From Clostridium sp. UBA3947 (GTDB lineage: Bacteria; Bacillota; Clostridia; Clostridiales; Clostridiaceae), in contig DGDR01000076.1 of the NCBI GenBank assembly GCA_002385545.1, positions 1 through 15,174 of the forward strand: a stretch of DNA of 15,174 nt, written 5' to 3'. The translations under genes were made by a program, and so were the position numbers. Of this stretch, positions 8,087 through 15,128 are shown one piece after another. The notes under the pieces were generated by a model. The model did no database searches. It worked only from the letters and a program-made list of their open reading frames with translations, and was not told the origin of the DNA. Within the stretch, counting starts at the first letter, position 1, and each line of letters opens with the position of its first letter.

Positions 8087-9505
8087 ATGGGAAAGGCAAC
8101 TGGCTTTAAGGAATACAATAGAGAAGTATCAGAAAAACGTCCTGTTGAAGAAAGAATAAAGGACTATAAAGAAATAAAAATTATGTTACCTGCAGACAAG
8201 CTCCAGATTCAAGGAGCAAGGTGCATGAATTGTGGAACTCCCTTCTGCAATTTTGGATGTCCTTTAGGCAATCTGATACCAGATTACAATCATATGGTAT
8301 ATCTGGGACAATGGGAAAAGGCCTACAAAAGACTATCCTTGACCCATCCCTTCCCAGAGTTTACTGGAAGAATTTGTCCAGCACTCTGTGAAGGCTCCTG
8401 TACCCTTGGGGTAAATAGTGAGCCAGTGTCTATCGAGGATATAGAGTTTGCTATTATAGAAAAGGCCTATGAAGAAGGCTGGGTTAAACCAGTTATTCCA
8501 AGGGTAAGAACAGGTAAAAAAGTTGCGGTAGTAGGTTCAGGACCTTCTGGACTTGCAGTAGCCTACAAGTTAAATTCCTATGGACATACGGTAACGGTTT
8601 TTGAAAAAGAGGATGAAATAGGAGGCTTATTGAGGTACGGTATTCCAGATTTTAAGCTTGAAAAGAGGGTTATCGACCGTAGGCTTGCAATTTTAAAGGA
8701 AGAAGGCATAATCTTTAAAACTAACTGTGAAATAGGTAAGGATTATTCAGCTAATAAGCTTAGAGAAGAATTTGATGCAGTGGTGCTTACAGGTGGCTGT
8801 CAGGTACCAAGAGATCTTAATGTGGAAGGCAGAGAGCTAGAAGGAGTATATTTTGCAATGGAGTATCTAACAGAGCAAAATAGAAAGAATGCTGGTAAGT
8901 CTGTTAAGCACAAAGAAATAGATGCAAAGGGGAAAATTGTCATCGTTATTGGAGGTGGAGATACTGGTTCTGACTGTATAGGCACAGCAAGAAGACAAGG
9001 TGCGAAGGAAATTTATCAATATGAAATAATGCCTAAGCCACCGGTAGAAAGAGATGAGACTATGCCTTGGCCAGAGTTTCCTAGAACCTTAAAAACATCA
9101 ACCTCCCATGAAGAAGGCTGCATCAGAGAATGGTGTATTGCTACAAAGAAACTTGAAGGTAAAGGTGGTAAGGTAACTAAGCTTCACGGAGTTCGAGTTC
9201 AGTGGGAGAAAGATGCAAATGGCAGATTTGTCATGAAGGAAATAGAGGGCAGCGAATTTGAGCAGAAGGCGGATTTGATTCTCATTGCTATGGGATTCAC
9301 AAATCCAATTTACGAAGGAATGCTTAAGGAACTTGCTGTAGATTTGGATAATAGAGGCAATGTATTAACAAATAATAAGTATATGACGTCTGTAGAAGGA
9401 GTTTTCGCTGCTGGAGATATGAGGACAGGACAATCTTTAGTAGTAAGAGCTCTTAGCGAAGGGCTGAAAGCTGCCGAAGCTGTAGATGAGTATCTTATGA
9501 AGTAA
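8087..9505 (+). CDS. gltD: Glutamate synthase (NADPH) small (beta) subunit
   Basis: Takes electrons from NADPH through FAD and iron-sulfur clusters to the FMN of GltB. The N-terminal domain carries the 4Fe-4S cysteines C46, C49, C54 and C58, then C97, C101 and C105. The FAD-binding Rossmann motif GSGPSG is at 150-155, the NADPH-binding GGGDTG at 289-294, and the C-terminal FAD motif AAGD at 441-444. I choose the ATG at 8087, one base after the gltB stop codon, giving 472 residues and the usual MGK.TGF N terminus. A GTG at 8078 is in frame but would add only three residues inside gltB. The likely ribosome binding site (GGTAGGTG, 8073-8080) lies within the end of gltB, so translation is probably coupled. 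No terminator is seen between gltD and asnA. Confidence 0.96.
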   Translation: MGKATGFKEYNREVSEKRPVEERIKDYKEIKIMLPADKLQIQGARCMNCGTPFCNFGCPLGNLIPDYNHMVYLGQWEKAYKRLSLTHPFPEFTGRICPALCEGSCTLGVNSEPVSIEDIEFAIIEKAYEEGWVKPVIPRVRTGKKVAVVGSGPSGLAVAYKLNSYGHTVTVFEKEDEIGGLLRYGIPDFKLEKRVIDRRLAILKEEGIIFKTNCEIGKDYSANKLREEFDAVVLTGGCQVPRDLNVEGRELEGVYFAMEYLTEQNRKNAGKSVKHKEIDAKGKIVIVIGGGDTGSDCIGTARRQGAKEIYQYEIMPKPPVERDETMPWPEFPRTLKTSTSHEEGCIREWCIATKKLEGKGGKVTKLHGVRVQWEKDANGRFVMKEIEGSEFEQKADLILIAMGFTNPIYEGMLKELAVDLDNRGNVLTNNKYMTSVEGVFAAGDMRTGQSLVVRALSEGLKAAEAVDEYLMK

Positions 9506-9607
9506 TTAAAAATAAATGAAGCATATGCTGCTGAAGCTTATAGTAAGGTAGCAGAGCTTCAATTAGAATTAGATCCCAATAATGAAGGTATTAATAGAAA
9601 TATTTAA
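9506..9607 (+). pseudogene. Possible remnant of a TPR-type gene (C-terminal end)
   Basis: Directly after the gltD stop, in the same frame, 33 codons read without interruption to a TAA at 9605-9607. The translation includes AAEAYSKVAELQLELDPNNEG, written here as AAEAYSKVAEL then QLELDPNNEG, which resembles the last helix pair of a tetratricopeptide repeat (small-residue/aromatic spacing ending in a DPNN turn). No start codon or ribosome binding site exists in this frame, so it would be made only by gltD stop readthrough. The simplest reading is the 3' relic of a lost gene between gltD and asnA. Chance similarity over 33 codons cannot be excluded. Confidence 0.4.
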
Positions 9608-9654
9608 TTTCTATAAAAAACCTTCTAGATATATAAATTAAAGGAGTGAATATT

Positions 9655-10662
9655 ATGGCTAAAATTACAATTCCAGAAGGGTATAAGCCACTGCTTAGCC
9701 TGTATGAAACACAAACTGCTATTGGAAAACTTAAGAGAACCTTTGAAGACAACTTATCTAAGGCCTTAAATCTTAAAAGAGTTTCCGCACCATTATTTGT
9801 TGATCCTAAGACTGGATTGAATGATAATTTAAATGGAGTTGAACGTCCTGTAAGCTTCGATATCAAGGAAACTAATACAGTGGCGGAGGTTGTTCATTCC
9901 TTAGCAAAATGGAAGAGGATGGCTCTTTACACTTATGGTTTCCAACCTGGTGAAGGTCTTTACACAGATATGAATGCAATTAGAAGAGATGAAGACATGG
10001 ACGAATTACATTCTATATATGTGGATCAATGGGACTGGGAAAAGGTTATTAGCAAGGAAAATCGTAATGTAGAGTATTTAAAGGAAACAGTAAAATTGAT
10101 TGTAAATGCTGTAGTTGATACTTTAGAAGCAGTGAAAAAAGAATTTCCACAGCTTCCAGTTCAATTAAGCAGAGAGGTAAGTTTCATTACAACTCAAGAA
10201 TTGGAGGACTTATATCCTACAGTATCTCCAAAGGAAAGGGAGAACCTATATCTAAAAGAGCATAAAACTGCCTTTATAATGCAAATAGGAGATAAACTTA
10301 AATCAGGCGAAAAGCACGATGGCCGTTCACCAGATTATGATGATTGGCAGCTAAATGGAGATATTGTGTTCTGGAATGATCTTCTAGGAAAGGCTTTCGA
10401 AGTATCATCCATGGGCATCAGAGTTGATGCTAAGGCTCTTGATGAGCAGCTAGCAAAGGCTGGTTGCGATGACAGAAGGGATCTTCCATTCCATAAAATG
10501 CTCTTAAATGGCGAGCTACCATTAACTATGGGTGGTGGAATAGGACAATCCAGGTTATGTATGCTATTATTAGCTAAAGCTCATATTGGAGAGGTTCAAG
10601 CCTCCATATGGGACAGCGAGACTTTAGAAGCCTGTGCAAAGGCTGGTATAAAGCTTTTATAG
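9655..10662 (+). CDS. asnA: Aspartate--ammonia ligase (ammonia-dependent asparagine synthetase)
   Basis: Makes asparagine from aspartate, ammonium and ATP (to AMP plus pyrophosphate), using free ammonia instead of glutamine. The enzyme has a class-II aminoacyl-tRNA-synthetase-like fold. Conserved blocks are RRDEDMDELHS (about 110-120), DGRSPDYDDW (222-231) and the C-terminal GGGIGQSR (293-300). The 335-residue length fits the family (E. coli AsnA, 330). A GTG at 9646 is in frame but lies inside the ribosome binding site AAAGGAG (9640-9646); the ATG at 9655, eight bases beyond it, is the real start. Its position between gltBD and amt fits a role in ammonium assimilation. No T-box or other leader is visible, so it may be read from the gltBD transcript. 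Confidence 0.96.
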   Translation: MAKITIPEGYKPLLSLYETQTAIGKLKRTFEDNLSKALNLKRVSAPLFVDPKTGLNDNLNGVERPVSFDIKETNTVAEVVHSLAKWKRMALYTYGFQPGEGLYTDMNAIRRDEDMDELHSIYVDQWDWEKVISKENRNVEYLKETVKLIVNAVVDTLEAVKKEFPQLPVQLSREVSFITTQELEDLYPTVSPKERENLYLKEHKTAFIMQIGDKLKSGEKHDGRSPDYDDWQLNGDIVFWNDLLGKAFEVSSMGIRVDAKALDEQLAKAGCDDRRDLPFHKMLLNGELPLTMGGGIGQSRLCMLLLAKAHIGEVQASIWDSETLEACAKAGIKLL

Positions 10663-10694
10663 TAACTAATTAAAAATTTTATATATTACAGCTT

Positions 10695-10710
10695 TACACA
10701 AAGGCGTGTA
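10695..10710 (+). promoter_or_regulatory. ANTAR-type hexaloop hairpin in the amt leader
   Basis: TACAC (10695-10699) pairs with GTGTA (10706-10710) around AAAGGC, the same loop as in the gltB leader. Counting from the loop, pairs 2 to 5 differ between the two leaders (G-C/A-T, A-T/C-G, C-G/A-T, A-T/T-A) yet all remain paired. This is compensatory change and supports a selected RNA structure. As at gltB, the element overlaps the 5' arm of a longer hairpin starting at 10701. A promoter is not certain: TTTAGA (10623-10628), an 18-base spacer and TATAAA (10647-10652), inside the end of asnA, is a weak candidate. Confidence 0.62.
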
Positions 10711-10748
10711 TCCTTAGTGTCCACAGTGACTTCAAGGATATACGCCTT
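10701..10748 (+). terminator. Attenuator-like hairpin in the amt leader
   Basis: A 15-bp stem with one G-T wobble: 10701-10715 pairs with 10734-10748 around an 18-base loop. It sits between asnA and amt and shares its 5' arm with the AAAGGC hexaloop hairpin. The bases after it (AAATTATTAT) are a poor T run, so termination may be weak. It could also stop asnA readthrough or shape the region just upstream of the amt ribosome binding site. Confidence 0.55.
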
Positions 10749-10778
10749 AAATTATTATAAGAAAGAGGAGGATTTATT

Positions 10779-12110
10779 ATGAATATTGAAATGGCAATTG
10801 ATACTTTATGGGTGCTGCTTGCAGCAGTATTGGTGTTTTTTATGAATTTGGGCTTTGCTTGTGTAGAAGCAGGTTTTGCTAGATCCAAAAACACAGTAAA
10901 TATTTTGTCAAAGAACTTTATTGTATTTGCAGTATCTTCCCTTGGTTTCCTTCTATTAGGATGGGGATTAATGTTTGGAGGAGACAATCCTATTATAGGA
11001 ACTAAAGGACTGTTTATTCTGGGTGGAAATGTAGATGAAAGTGTTTATACTTTAAGTGCAAATGTACCATTTTGGGCAAAATTCTTCTTCCAGCTAGTAT
11101 TCTGCGGAACCGCTGCCACAATTGTATCAGGAGCAGTAGCAGAAAGAATTAAATATGTATCATTTATTGTATTCTCATTTATACTGACACTTGCTATATA
11201 CCCAGTTGTAGGTCACTGGATCTGGGGAGGCGGTTTCTTATCCACTATGGGCTTCCAGGATTTTGCTGGTTCCACTGTAGTTCATTCCGTAGGTGGATGG
11301 GCTGCTTTAGCTGGAGTAATAATACTAGGTCCTCGTTTTGGCAAGTACGGTAAGGATGGAAAGGTTAATCCTATATCAGGTCACAGCATGCCTTTAGCCA
11401 CAATAGGTTTATTTGTATTATGGTTAGGATGGTTCGGATTTAATCCTGGATCCACCATGTCAATGTCAAACCCTGGTGATGTAGCTCATATATTAATGAC
11501 TACAAATACTGCAGCCATCGCTGGAGTTATAACATCAACCGTTGTATCATGGATTTTCTTAGGTAAACCAGATTTGGGAATGACAATTAACGGATGCTTA
11601 GCGGGATTAGTAGCTATCACAGCAGGCTGTGCATATGTAGATGTTCTTGGTTCATTGATTATAGGAGCCATAGGTGGTGTTCTTGTAGTTTTTGCTGTTG
11701 TATTCTTTGACAAGCTTAAGTTAGACGACCCTGTAGGGGCTACTTCTGTACACCTTGCAAATGGTATCTTTGGTACAATATGTGTTGGTTTATTTGGAAA
11801 AGCTGGCGTAACAAGTTTATCTACTGTAAATGGATTATTTTATGGTGGAGGGGCATCCTTGCTAGGAACCCAGTTAATAGGAATTTTAGCGGTTGGAGCC
11901 TTTGTATTCCCTGCTTCACTACTAGTATGGTATGTGCTTAAGAAGACTATGGGTATTAGAGTTACTCTTAGCGAGGAAATCAGTGGCTTGGATATAGGAG
12001 AACATGGTAACAGTGCATATCCAGAATTTTTATCCAGAAAGCCCACTTATTCTGTAATTACTCTTGATGACACTGATAAAGTTGATGCTATTGAAAGGAG
12101 AGTTGGCTAA
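10779..12110 (+). CDS. amt: Ammonium transporter (Amt/Rh family)
   Basis: An 11-helix inner-membrane channel, normally a trimer, that conducts ammonium/ammonia into the cell. The 443-residue protein starts directly in the first membrane helix, with no extra signal peptide. Key residues are present: the signature near GFACVEAGFARSKN (25-38), the twin histidines H169 and H325 in the pore, the tryptophan in VGHWIWGG (W148), and F215-type gate region in LWLGWFGFNPGS. The cytoplasmic tail has the conserved GLDIGEHGNSAYP (403-415) that contacts P-II proteins in characterised homologues, then about 28 less conserved residues. GAGGAGG at 10765-10771 is seven bases from the ATG. The stop codon overlaps the glnB start by one base (TAATG), so the pair is translationally coupled. 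Confidence 0.96.
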   Translation: MNIEMAIDTLWVLLAAVLVFFMNLGFACVEAGFARSKNTVNILSKNFIVFAVSSLGFLLLGWGLMFGGDNPIIGTKGLFILGGNVDESVYTLSANVPFWAKFFFQLVFCGTAATIVSGAVAERIKYVSFIVFSFILTLAIYPVVGHWIWGGGFLSTMGFQDFAGSTVVHSVGGWAALAGVIILGPRFGKYGKDGKVNPISGHSMPLATIGLFVLWLGWFGFNPGSTMSMSNPGDVAHILMTTNTAAIAGVITSTVVSWIFLGKPDLGMTINGCLAGLVAITAGCAYVDVLGSLIIGAIGGVLVVFAVVFFDKLKLDDPVGATSVHLANGIFGTICVGLFGKAGVTSLSTVNGLFYGGGASLLGTQLIGILAVGAFVFPASLLVWYVLKKTMGIRVTLSEEISGLDIGEHGNSAYPEFLSRKPTYSVITLDDTDKVDAIERRVG

Positions 12111-12451
12111 TGAAGCATATTAAAGCTATTATTAAACCAGAAAAGTTGGATGAGGTTAAGGCAGCATTAAAAAATGTTGGCTGCAGTGGTATTATGACAA
12201 CAGAAATAGAAGGTTTTGGGCAGCAAGGAGGAATAGAGCAACAGTGGATGGGAGAAAAGTATGAAATAGATCTTTTGCCCAAAACTTCTGTAGATGTAAT
12301 AGTGAAGGATAAGGAAGTTGATAAAATAATAGATGCTATTGTATCTATTGCTAGAACCGGCGGAGATATGGGTGACGGTAAAATATTTGTATATGACGTT
12401 GCCAGAGTTATAAGAATCCGTACTGGTGAAGAAGACGAAGCTGCCCTATAG
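12110..12451 (+). CDS. glnB: P-II nitrogen regulatory protein (GlnB/GlnK family, Amt-linked)
   Basis: A 113-residue trimeric signal protein that senses ATP/ADP and 2-oxoglutarate and, in amt-linked members, binds and closes the ammonium channel. Ligand-site residues are kept: Q39, K58, the B-loop GDGKIF (about 88-93) and the C-terminal RIRTGE. The T-loop spans about 37-55. Y51, the uridylylation tyrosine of enteric homologues, is present. However, position 47, an arginine in E. coli GlnK that inserts into the AmtB pore exit, is methionine here, position 46 is tryptophan, and K40 is glycine. One extra residue lies in TGGDMGDG compared with enteric P-II. The start codon overlaps the amt stop, the standard amt-glnK arrangement. 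GlnK or NrgB would be equally fair names. Confidence 0.95.
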   Translation: MKHIKAIIKPEKLDEVKAALKNVGCSGIMTTEIEGFGQQGGIEQQWMGEKYEIDLLPKTSVDVIVKDKEVDKIIDAIVSIARTGGDMGDGKIFVYDVARVIRIRTGEEDEAAL

Positions 12452-12522
12452 GGATAAGCAAAATTATGGTAATGCCCCAATTACTCATAATTACTGCAGT
12501 GAAATTGAAGAAGCTCATAATT

Positions 12523-12575
12523 CATGCGGGCTATTGACTATGAACTATAAAGTATAGAATGCCATAGCCCGCATG
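12523..12575. repeat. Nested inverted repeat downstream of glnB
   Basis: CATGCGGGCTAT (12523-12534) and ATAGCCCGCATG (12564-12575) form a perfect 12-bp stem. Its 29-base loop contains a second stem, CTATA (12545-12549) with TATAG (12553-12557). No T run follows, so it does not look like a terminator by itself. It lies in the probable 3' untranslated region of amt-glnB, just before the actual terminator, and could protect the mRNA 3' end, be an operator or be the core of a small RNA. A 9-base direct repeat, CTCATAATT, lies just upstream (12484-12492 and 12514-12522). Confidence 0.55.
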
Positions 12576-12582
12576 TCCCCCA

Positions 12583-12623
12583 AAGACTGCTGATAATCAC
12601 ACCTAGTCAGCAGTCTTATTTTT
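12583..12623 (+). terminator. Rho-independent terminator of the amt-glnB operon
   Basis: AAGACTGCTGA (12583-12593) pairs perfectly with TCAGCAGTCTT (12607-12617) around a 13-base loop and is followed by ATTTTTAATTT. It is the first strong terminator after gltB, so it marks the end of the ammonium-assimilation block. Confidence 0.88.
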
Positions 12624-12885
12624 AATTTGACTTAACAAGTAATCTTCATTTAAGAATTAATGCTTGTCCGAATATATCTTATATTTATCAACTCCATTTT
12701 GAAACAAAGCGACATAGTAAAAAAGCAATATACTCAAGGGCATCAAGCTTAACTGGTATATTTCAATATTTTTTTCAATATGAAAAGAATAAAATAGTGT
12801 AAGAATACGTATATATAATGTTTCTGTAGCTAATTTCTAACTATGAGGCTATAATACTGAAAATTATATAAGGAGGAGTATAAGT
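12624..12885. other. AT-rich intergenic region upstream of the alcohol dehydrogenase gene
   Basis: No gene, RNA motif or strong promoter is visible. Two TATAAT boxes (12814-12819 and 12850-12855) could be -10 elements, but neither has a good -35 at 16-18 bases. A 9-base direct repeat, TTTCAATAT, occurs at 12761-12769 and 12773-12781, twelve bases apart start to start, and could be a regulator site. Together with 12452-12623 this forms a 434-base stretch without a gene. Confidence 0.4.
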
Positions 12886-14049
12886 ATGAAAAACTTCAAT
12901 TATTCAATTCCAACAGAAATATTTTTTGGTAAAGGCCAAATTGGTGTGTTAGGAGAGCAAATTAAGAAGTATGGCACAAAGGTGTTATTGGTATATGGTG
13001 GCGGAAGTATAAAAAGAAATGGAATATATGATAAAGCGGTTAGTATTCTAAAGGAAAATGGAATTAAATATTGGGAACTTCCAGGTGTGGAGCCTAATCC
13101 TCGAATAGAATCTGTTAGAAAGGGAGCGGAAATCTGTAAGGAAAATGATATTGAACTGGTGTTAGCAATTGGCGGAGGTAGCTCCATTGATTGTGCTAAG
13201 GTAATAGCTGCTGCTCGCTATTATGACGGAGATCCTTGGGATTTAGTTCTTGAATCAGACAAGATTTCAACGGTGCTTCCTATAGCCTCTATATTAACCT
13301 TGGCAGCCACAGGTTCAGAAATGAATTCAGGTGCCGTTATTTCAAATCTACAAACAAAAGAAAAGCTGGCTGTAGAGCATCCAAATATGAATCCTAAGTT
13401 TTCAATTTTAGACCCTACATATACATTTACAGTACCAGCAAATCAAACAGCGGCAGGTACAGCAGATATAATGAGCCACATATTTGAAGTATATTTTGAT
13501 AATACAAAAGAAGCTTATTTGCAAAACAGAATGGCAGAGGCACTATTAAAAACCTGTATAAAATATGGGAAAATAGCCGTAAAGGAACCAACGAATTATG
13601 AAGCTAAGGCAAATCTTATGTGGGCTTCTAGTCTTGCTATAAATAATCTCCTATCATACGGAAAGGAGCCATGGTGGAGTGTGCATACAATGGAACATGA
13701 GCTTAGTGCTTACTTTGACATAACCCATGGAATTGGTTTAGCAATTTTGACTCCTCATTGGATGAAATATGTATTGGATGATAATTCAGTGGAAAAGTTT
13801 GTGGAGTATGGAGTGAATGTTTGGGAAATAGATAAAAATCAAGATAGGTACAAAATTGCCAATGAAGCTATAAATATGACAAGAGAGTACTTTATTTCAT
13901 TAGGTATCCCTGCTACATTAAGGGAAGTTGGCATAGAAGAGGATAAGCTAGAAGAAATGGCTAAGCAGGCAACAAGATGGGGAGATTTAGGTAGCTTTAA
14001 GCCCCTAAAAACTCAAGATGTCCTAAATATTTATAAGGCTGCTTATTAG
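12886..14049 (+). CDS. Iron-containing alcohol dehydrogenase, NADPH-dependent butanol dehydrogenase type
   Basis: A 387-residue group-III alcohol dehydrogenase close in sequence style to clostridial BdhA/BdhB and E. coli YqhD, which reduce aldehydes such as butyraldehyde to alcohols. The dinucleotide loop GGGS is at 38-41 and again at 96-99, with K160 in the cofactor region. The metal site is complete: D194 and H198 in DIMSH, H267 and H281, the same numbering as in YqhD. NADPH rather than NADH preference is inferred from similarity to that subgroup. GGAGGAG (12872-12878) gives a well-placed start. The gene appears monocistronic, between the glnB terminator and its own. It may serve solvent formation or aldehyde detoxification. 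Confidence 0.93.
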   Translation: MKNFNYSIPTEIFFGKGQIGVLGEQIKKYGTKVLLVYGGGSIKRNGIYDKAVSILKENGIKYWELPGVEPNPRIESVRKGAEICKENDIELVLAIGGGSSIDCAKVIAAARYYDGDPWDLVLESDKISTVLPIASILTLAATGSEMNSGAVISNLQTKEKLAVEHPNMNPKFSILDPTYTFTVPANQTAAGTADIMSHIFEVYFDNTKEAYLQNRMAEALLKTCIKYGKIAVKEPTNYEAKANLMWASSLAINNLLSYGKEPWWSVHTMEHELSAYFDITHGIGLAILTPHWMKYVLDDNSVEKFVEYGVNVWEIDKNQDRYKIANEAINMTREYFISLGIPATLREVGIEEDKLEEMAKQATRWGDLGSFKPLKTQDVLNIYKAAY

Positions 14050-14096
14050 AATATTAGTAGAATAAATATTTGGGTATCAATGATTTTATATTAAGT

Positions 14097-14138
14097 AAAA
14101 GCAATCGCTGTAAGTTTATCTTGCAACGATTGCTTTTT
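14097..14138. terminator. Bidirectional terminator between converging genes
   Basis: AAAAGCAATCG (14097-14107) pairs perfectly with CGATTGCTTTT (14127-14137), with a six-pair inner extension (TGTAAG with CTTGCA, one wobble). T runs lie on both strands (TTTTT at 14134-14138; AAAA at 14097-14100 seen from the other strand). It lies 47 bases after the dehydrogenase stop and 42 bases after the end of the convergent - strand gene, so it can serve both. Confidence 0.85.
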
Positions 14139-14179
14139 AGATTAAATTCTGCCTAATAGAGCCAAGGCAAATAACTTTT

Positions 14180-14992
14180 TTATCTCAATCCTGGACTGCT
14201 TAAATATTCACCTACATTTACAGTGTAATTTGACTGGAAGTTGTTATCCCAATAGGTTTGTCCGTTTACAGTATAGGATAAAGCAAATTGAAAGTTATTA
14301 GTGTCTGCGGGACCTTCTGCTCGAAAACTCCAAATTTCTAGACCGTTTCCTTGAGTATAATTGTAGTAAGCTGGTACTTCCTTAAAGCTCGCCCAATTAT
14401 CATAACTATATCGAACCTTTACGTCTTTAACGTAAGCTAAATTTTTTAAAGTTATGTCTCCGCTGAAATAGGCCTTATCATTAACCCAGCTATGGGCACT
14501 TGTTAGTACTAGGTTTGAGGCACCTAAAACACATCTATCATAAGTAGCACTGTAGCCGCCACTTACCTTATAATCTTGACCATTGTTATTATCCCAGAAG
14601 GTTTCACCAGAATTCTTTGTGATTTTTATTGCAAACTTGAAGTCTACTGAAATCTTACTGTAGCCAGACATAGGATCTGGACCACCATCCATTTCGAAGT
14701 ACCATAGTCCATATGTACCATCATTTCTACCTATGTAATTAGCATTTACATCCTTCCATTCGCCGTTGCCTACTTGATAGTGCAATACAACAGTATCCCA
14801 TGGATTGGTGGATTTAGTTTGAACATATCCACAGGCATAGATATGGCCGTTTTTAGATATGGTTTTTGCATACAACAATTGGATTTCTTTACCGGTATCT
14901 GCAAAGGTCTTTTTTGGTACTGCAAAATAGGCTACTCCTATGAGTAAAAGGAATAAAACCAAGATAAAGAATGCTTTCTTTTTTAATTTCAT
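14180..14992 (-). CDS. Secreted protein with two tandem CBM21-like starch-binding modules
   Basis: A 270-residue exported protein. A signal peptide is clear: KLKKK, a hydrophobic core at about 7-24 and a plausible signal-peptidase-I site after TFA (A31). There is no lipobox cysteine. Two repeats follow, about 36-143 and 155-260. Each ends in the CBM21 hallmark, FWDNNNGQDYKV (132-143) and YWDNNFQSNYTV (247-258), and the second also has the YSYDNW strand (195-200). CBM21 modules bind starch or glycogen. No catalytic domain, sorting motif or S-layer repeat is visible, so the protein probably captures alpha-glucan or works with a separate amylase; that is inference. The first module is the more divergent. 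AAGGAGG (15000-15006 on the other strand) and a good promoter support expression. Confidence 0.82.
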   Translation of the reverse strand: MKLKKKAFFILVLFLLLIGVAYFAVPKKTFADTGKEIQLLYAKTISKNGHIYACGYVQTKSTNPWDTVVLHYQVGNGEWKDVNANYIGRNDGTYGLWYFEMDGGPDPMSGYSKISVDFKFAIKITKNSGETFWDNNNGQDYKVSGGYSATYDRCVLGASNLVLTSAHSWVNDKAYFSGDITLKNLAYVKDVKVRYSYDNWASFKEVPAYYNYTQGNGLEIWSFRAEGPADTNNFQFALSYTVNGQTYWDNNFQSNYTVNVGEYLSSPGLR

Positions 14993-15023
14993 TATAATAC
15001 CTCCTTAACCGAATTATACTAAC

Positions 15024-15052
15024 AATATAGGAAAAATATGGATGGAGGTCAA
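15024..15052 (-). promoter_or_regulatory. Sigma-A promoter of the CBM21-like gene
   Basis: On the - strand, TTGACC (15052-15047), a 17-base spacer and TATATT (15029-15024). Transcription should start near 15017, about 25 bases before the start codon, leaving a short leader that contains the ribosome binding site. Confidence 0.72.
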
Positions 15053-15128
15053 ATGGTTAAACATTCAAATTAGACCTTTGTACTTGAAATTAAATGTTTA
15101 CACTATAGAATACCATAAAATGTTAATT

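Noticed and set aside
9506..9654. A possible T-box riboswitch before asnA.
   Set aside because: The gap is only about 150 bases, with no T-box core sequence, no specifier stem and no terminator hairpin.
12466..12537. A 23-codon ORF downstream of glnB.
   Set aside because: No ribosome binding site, no recognisable protein, and it runs into the inverted repeat. Structure in the RNA explains the sequence better.
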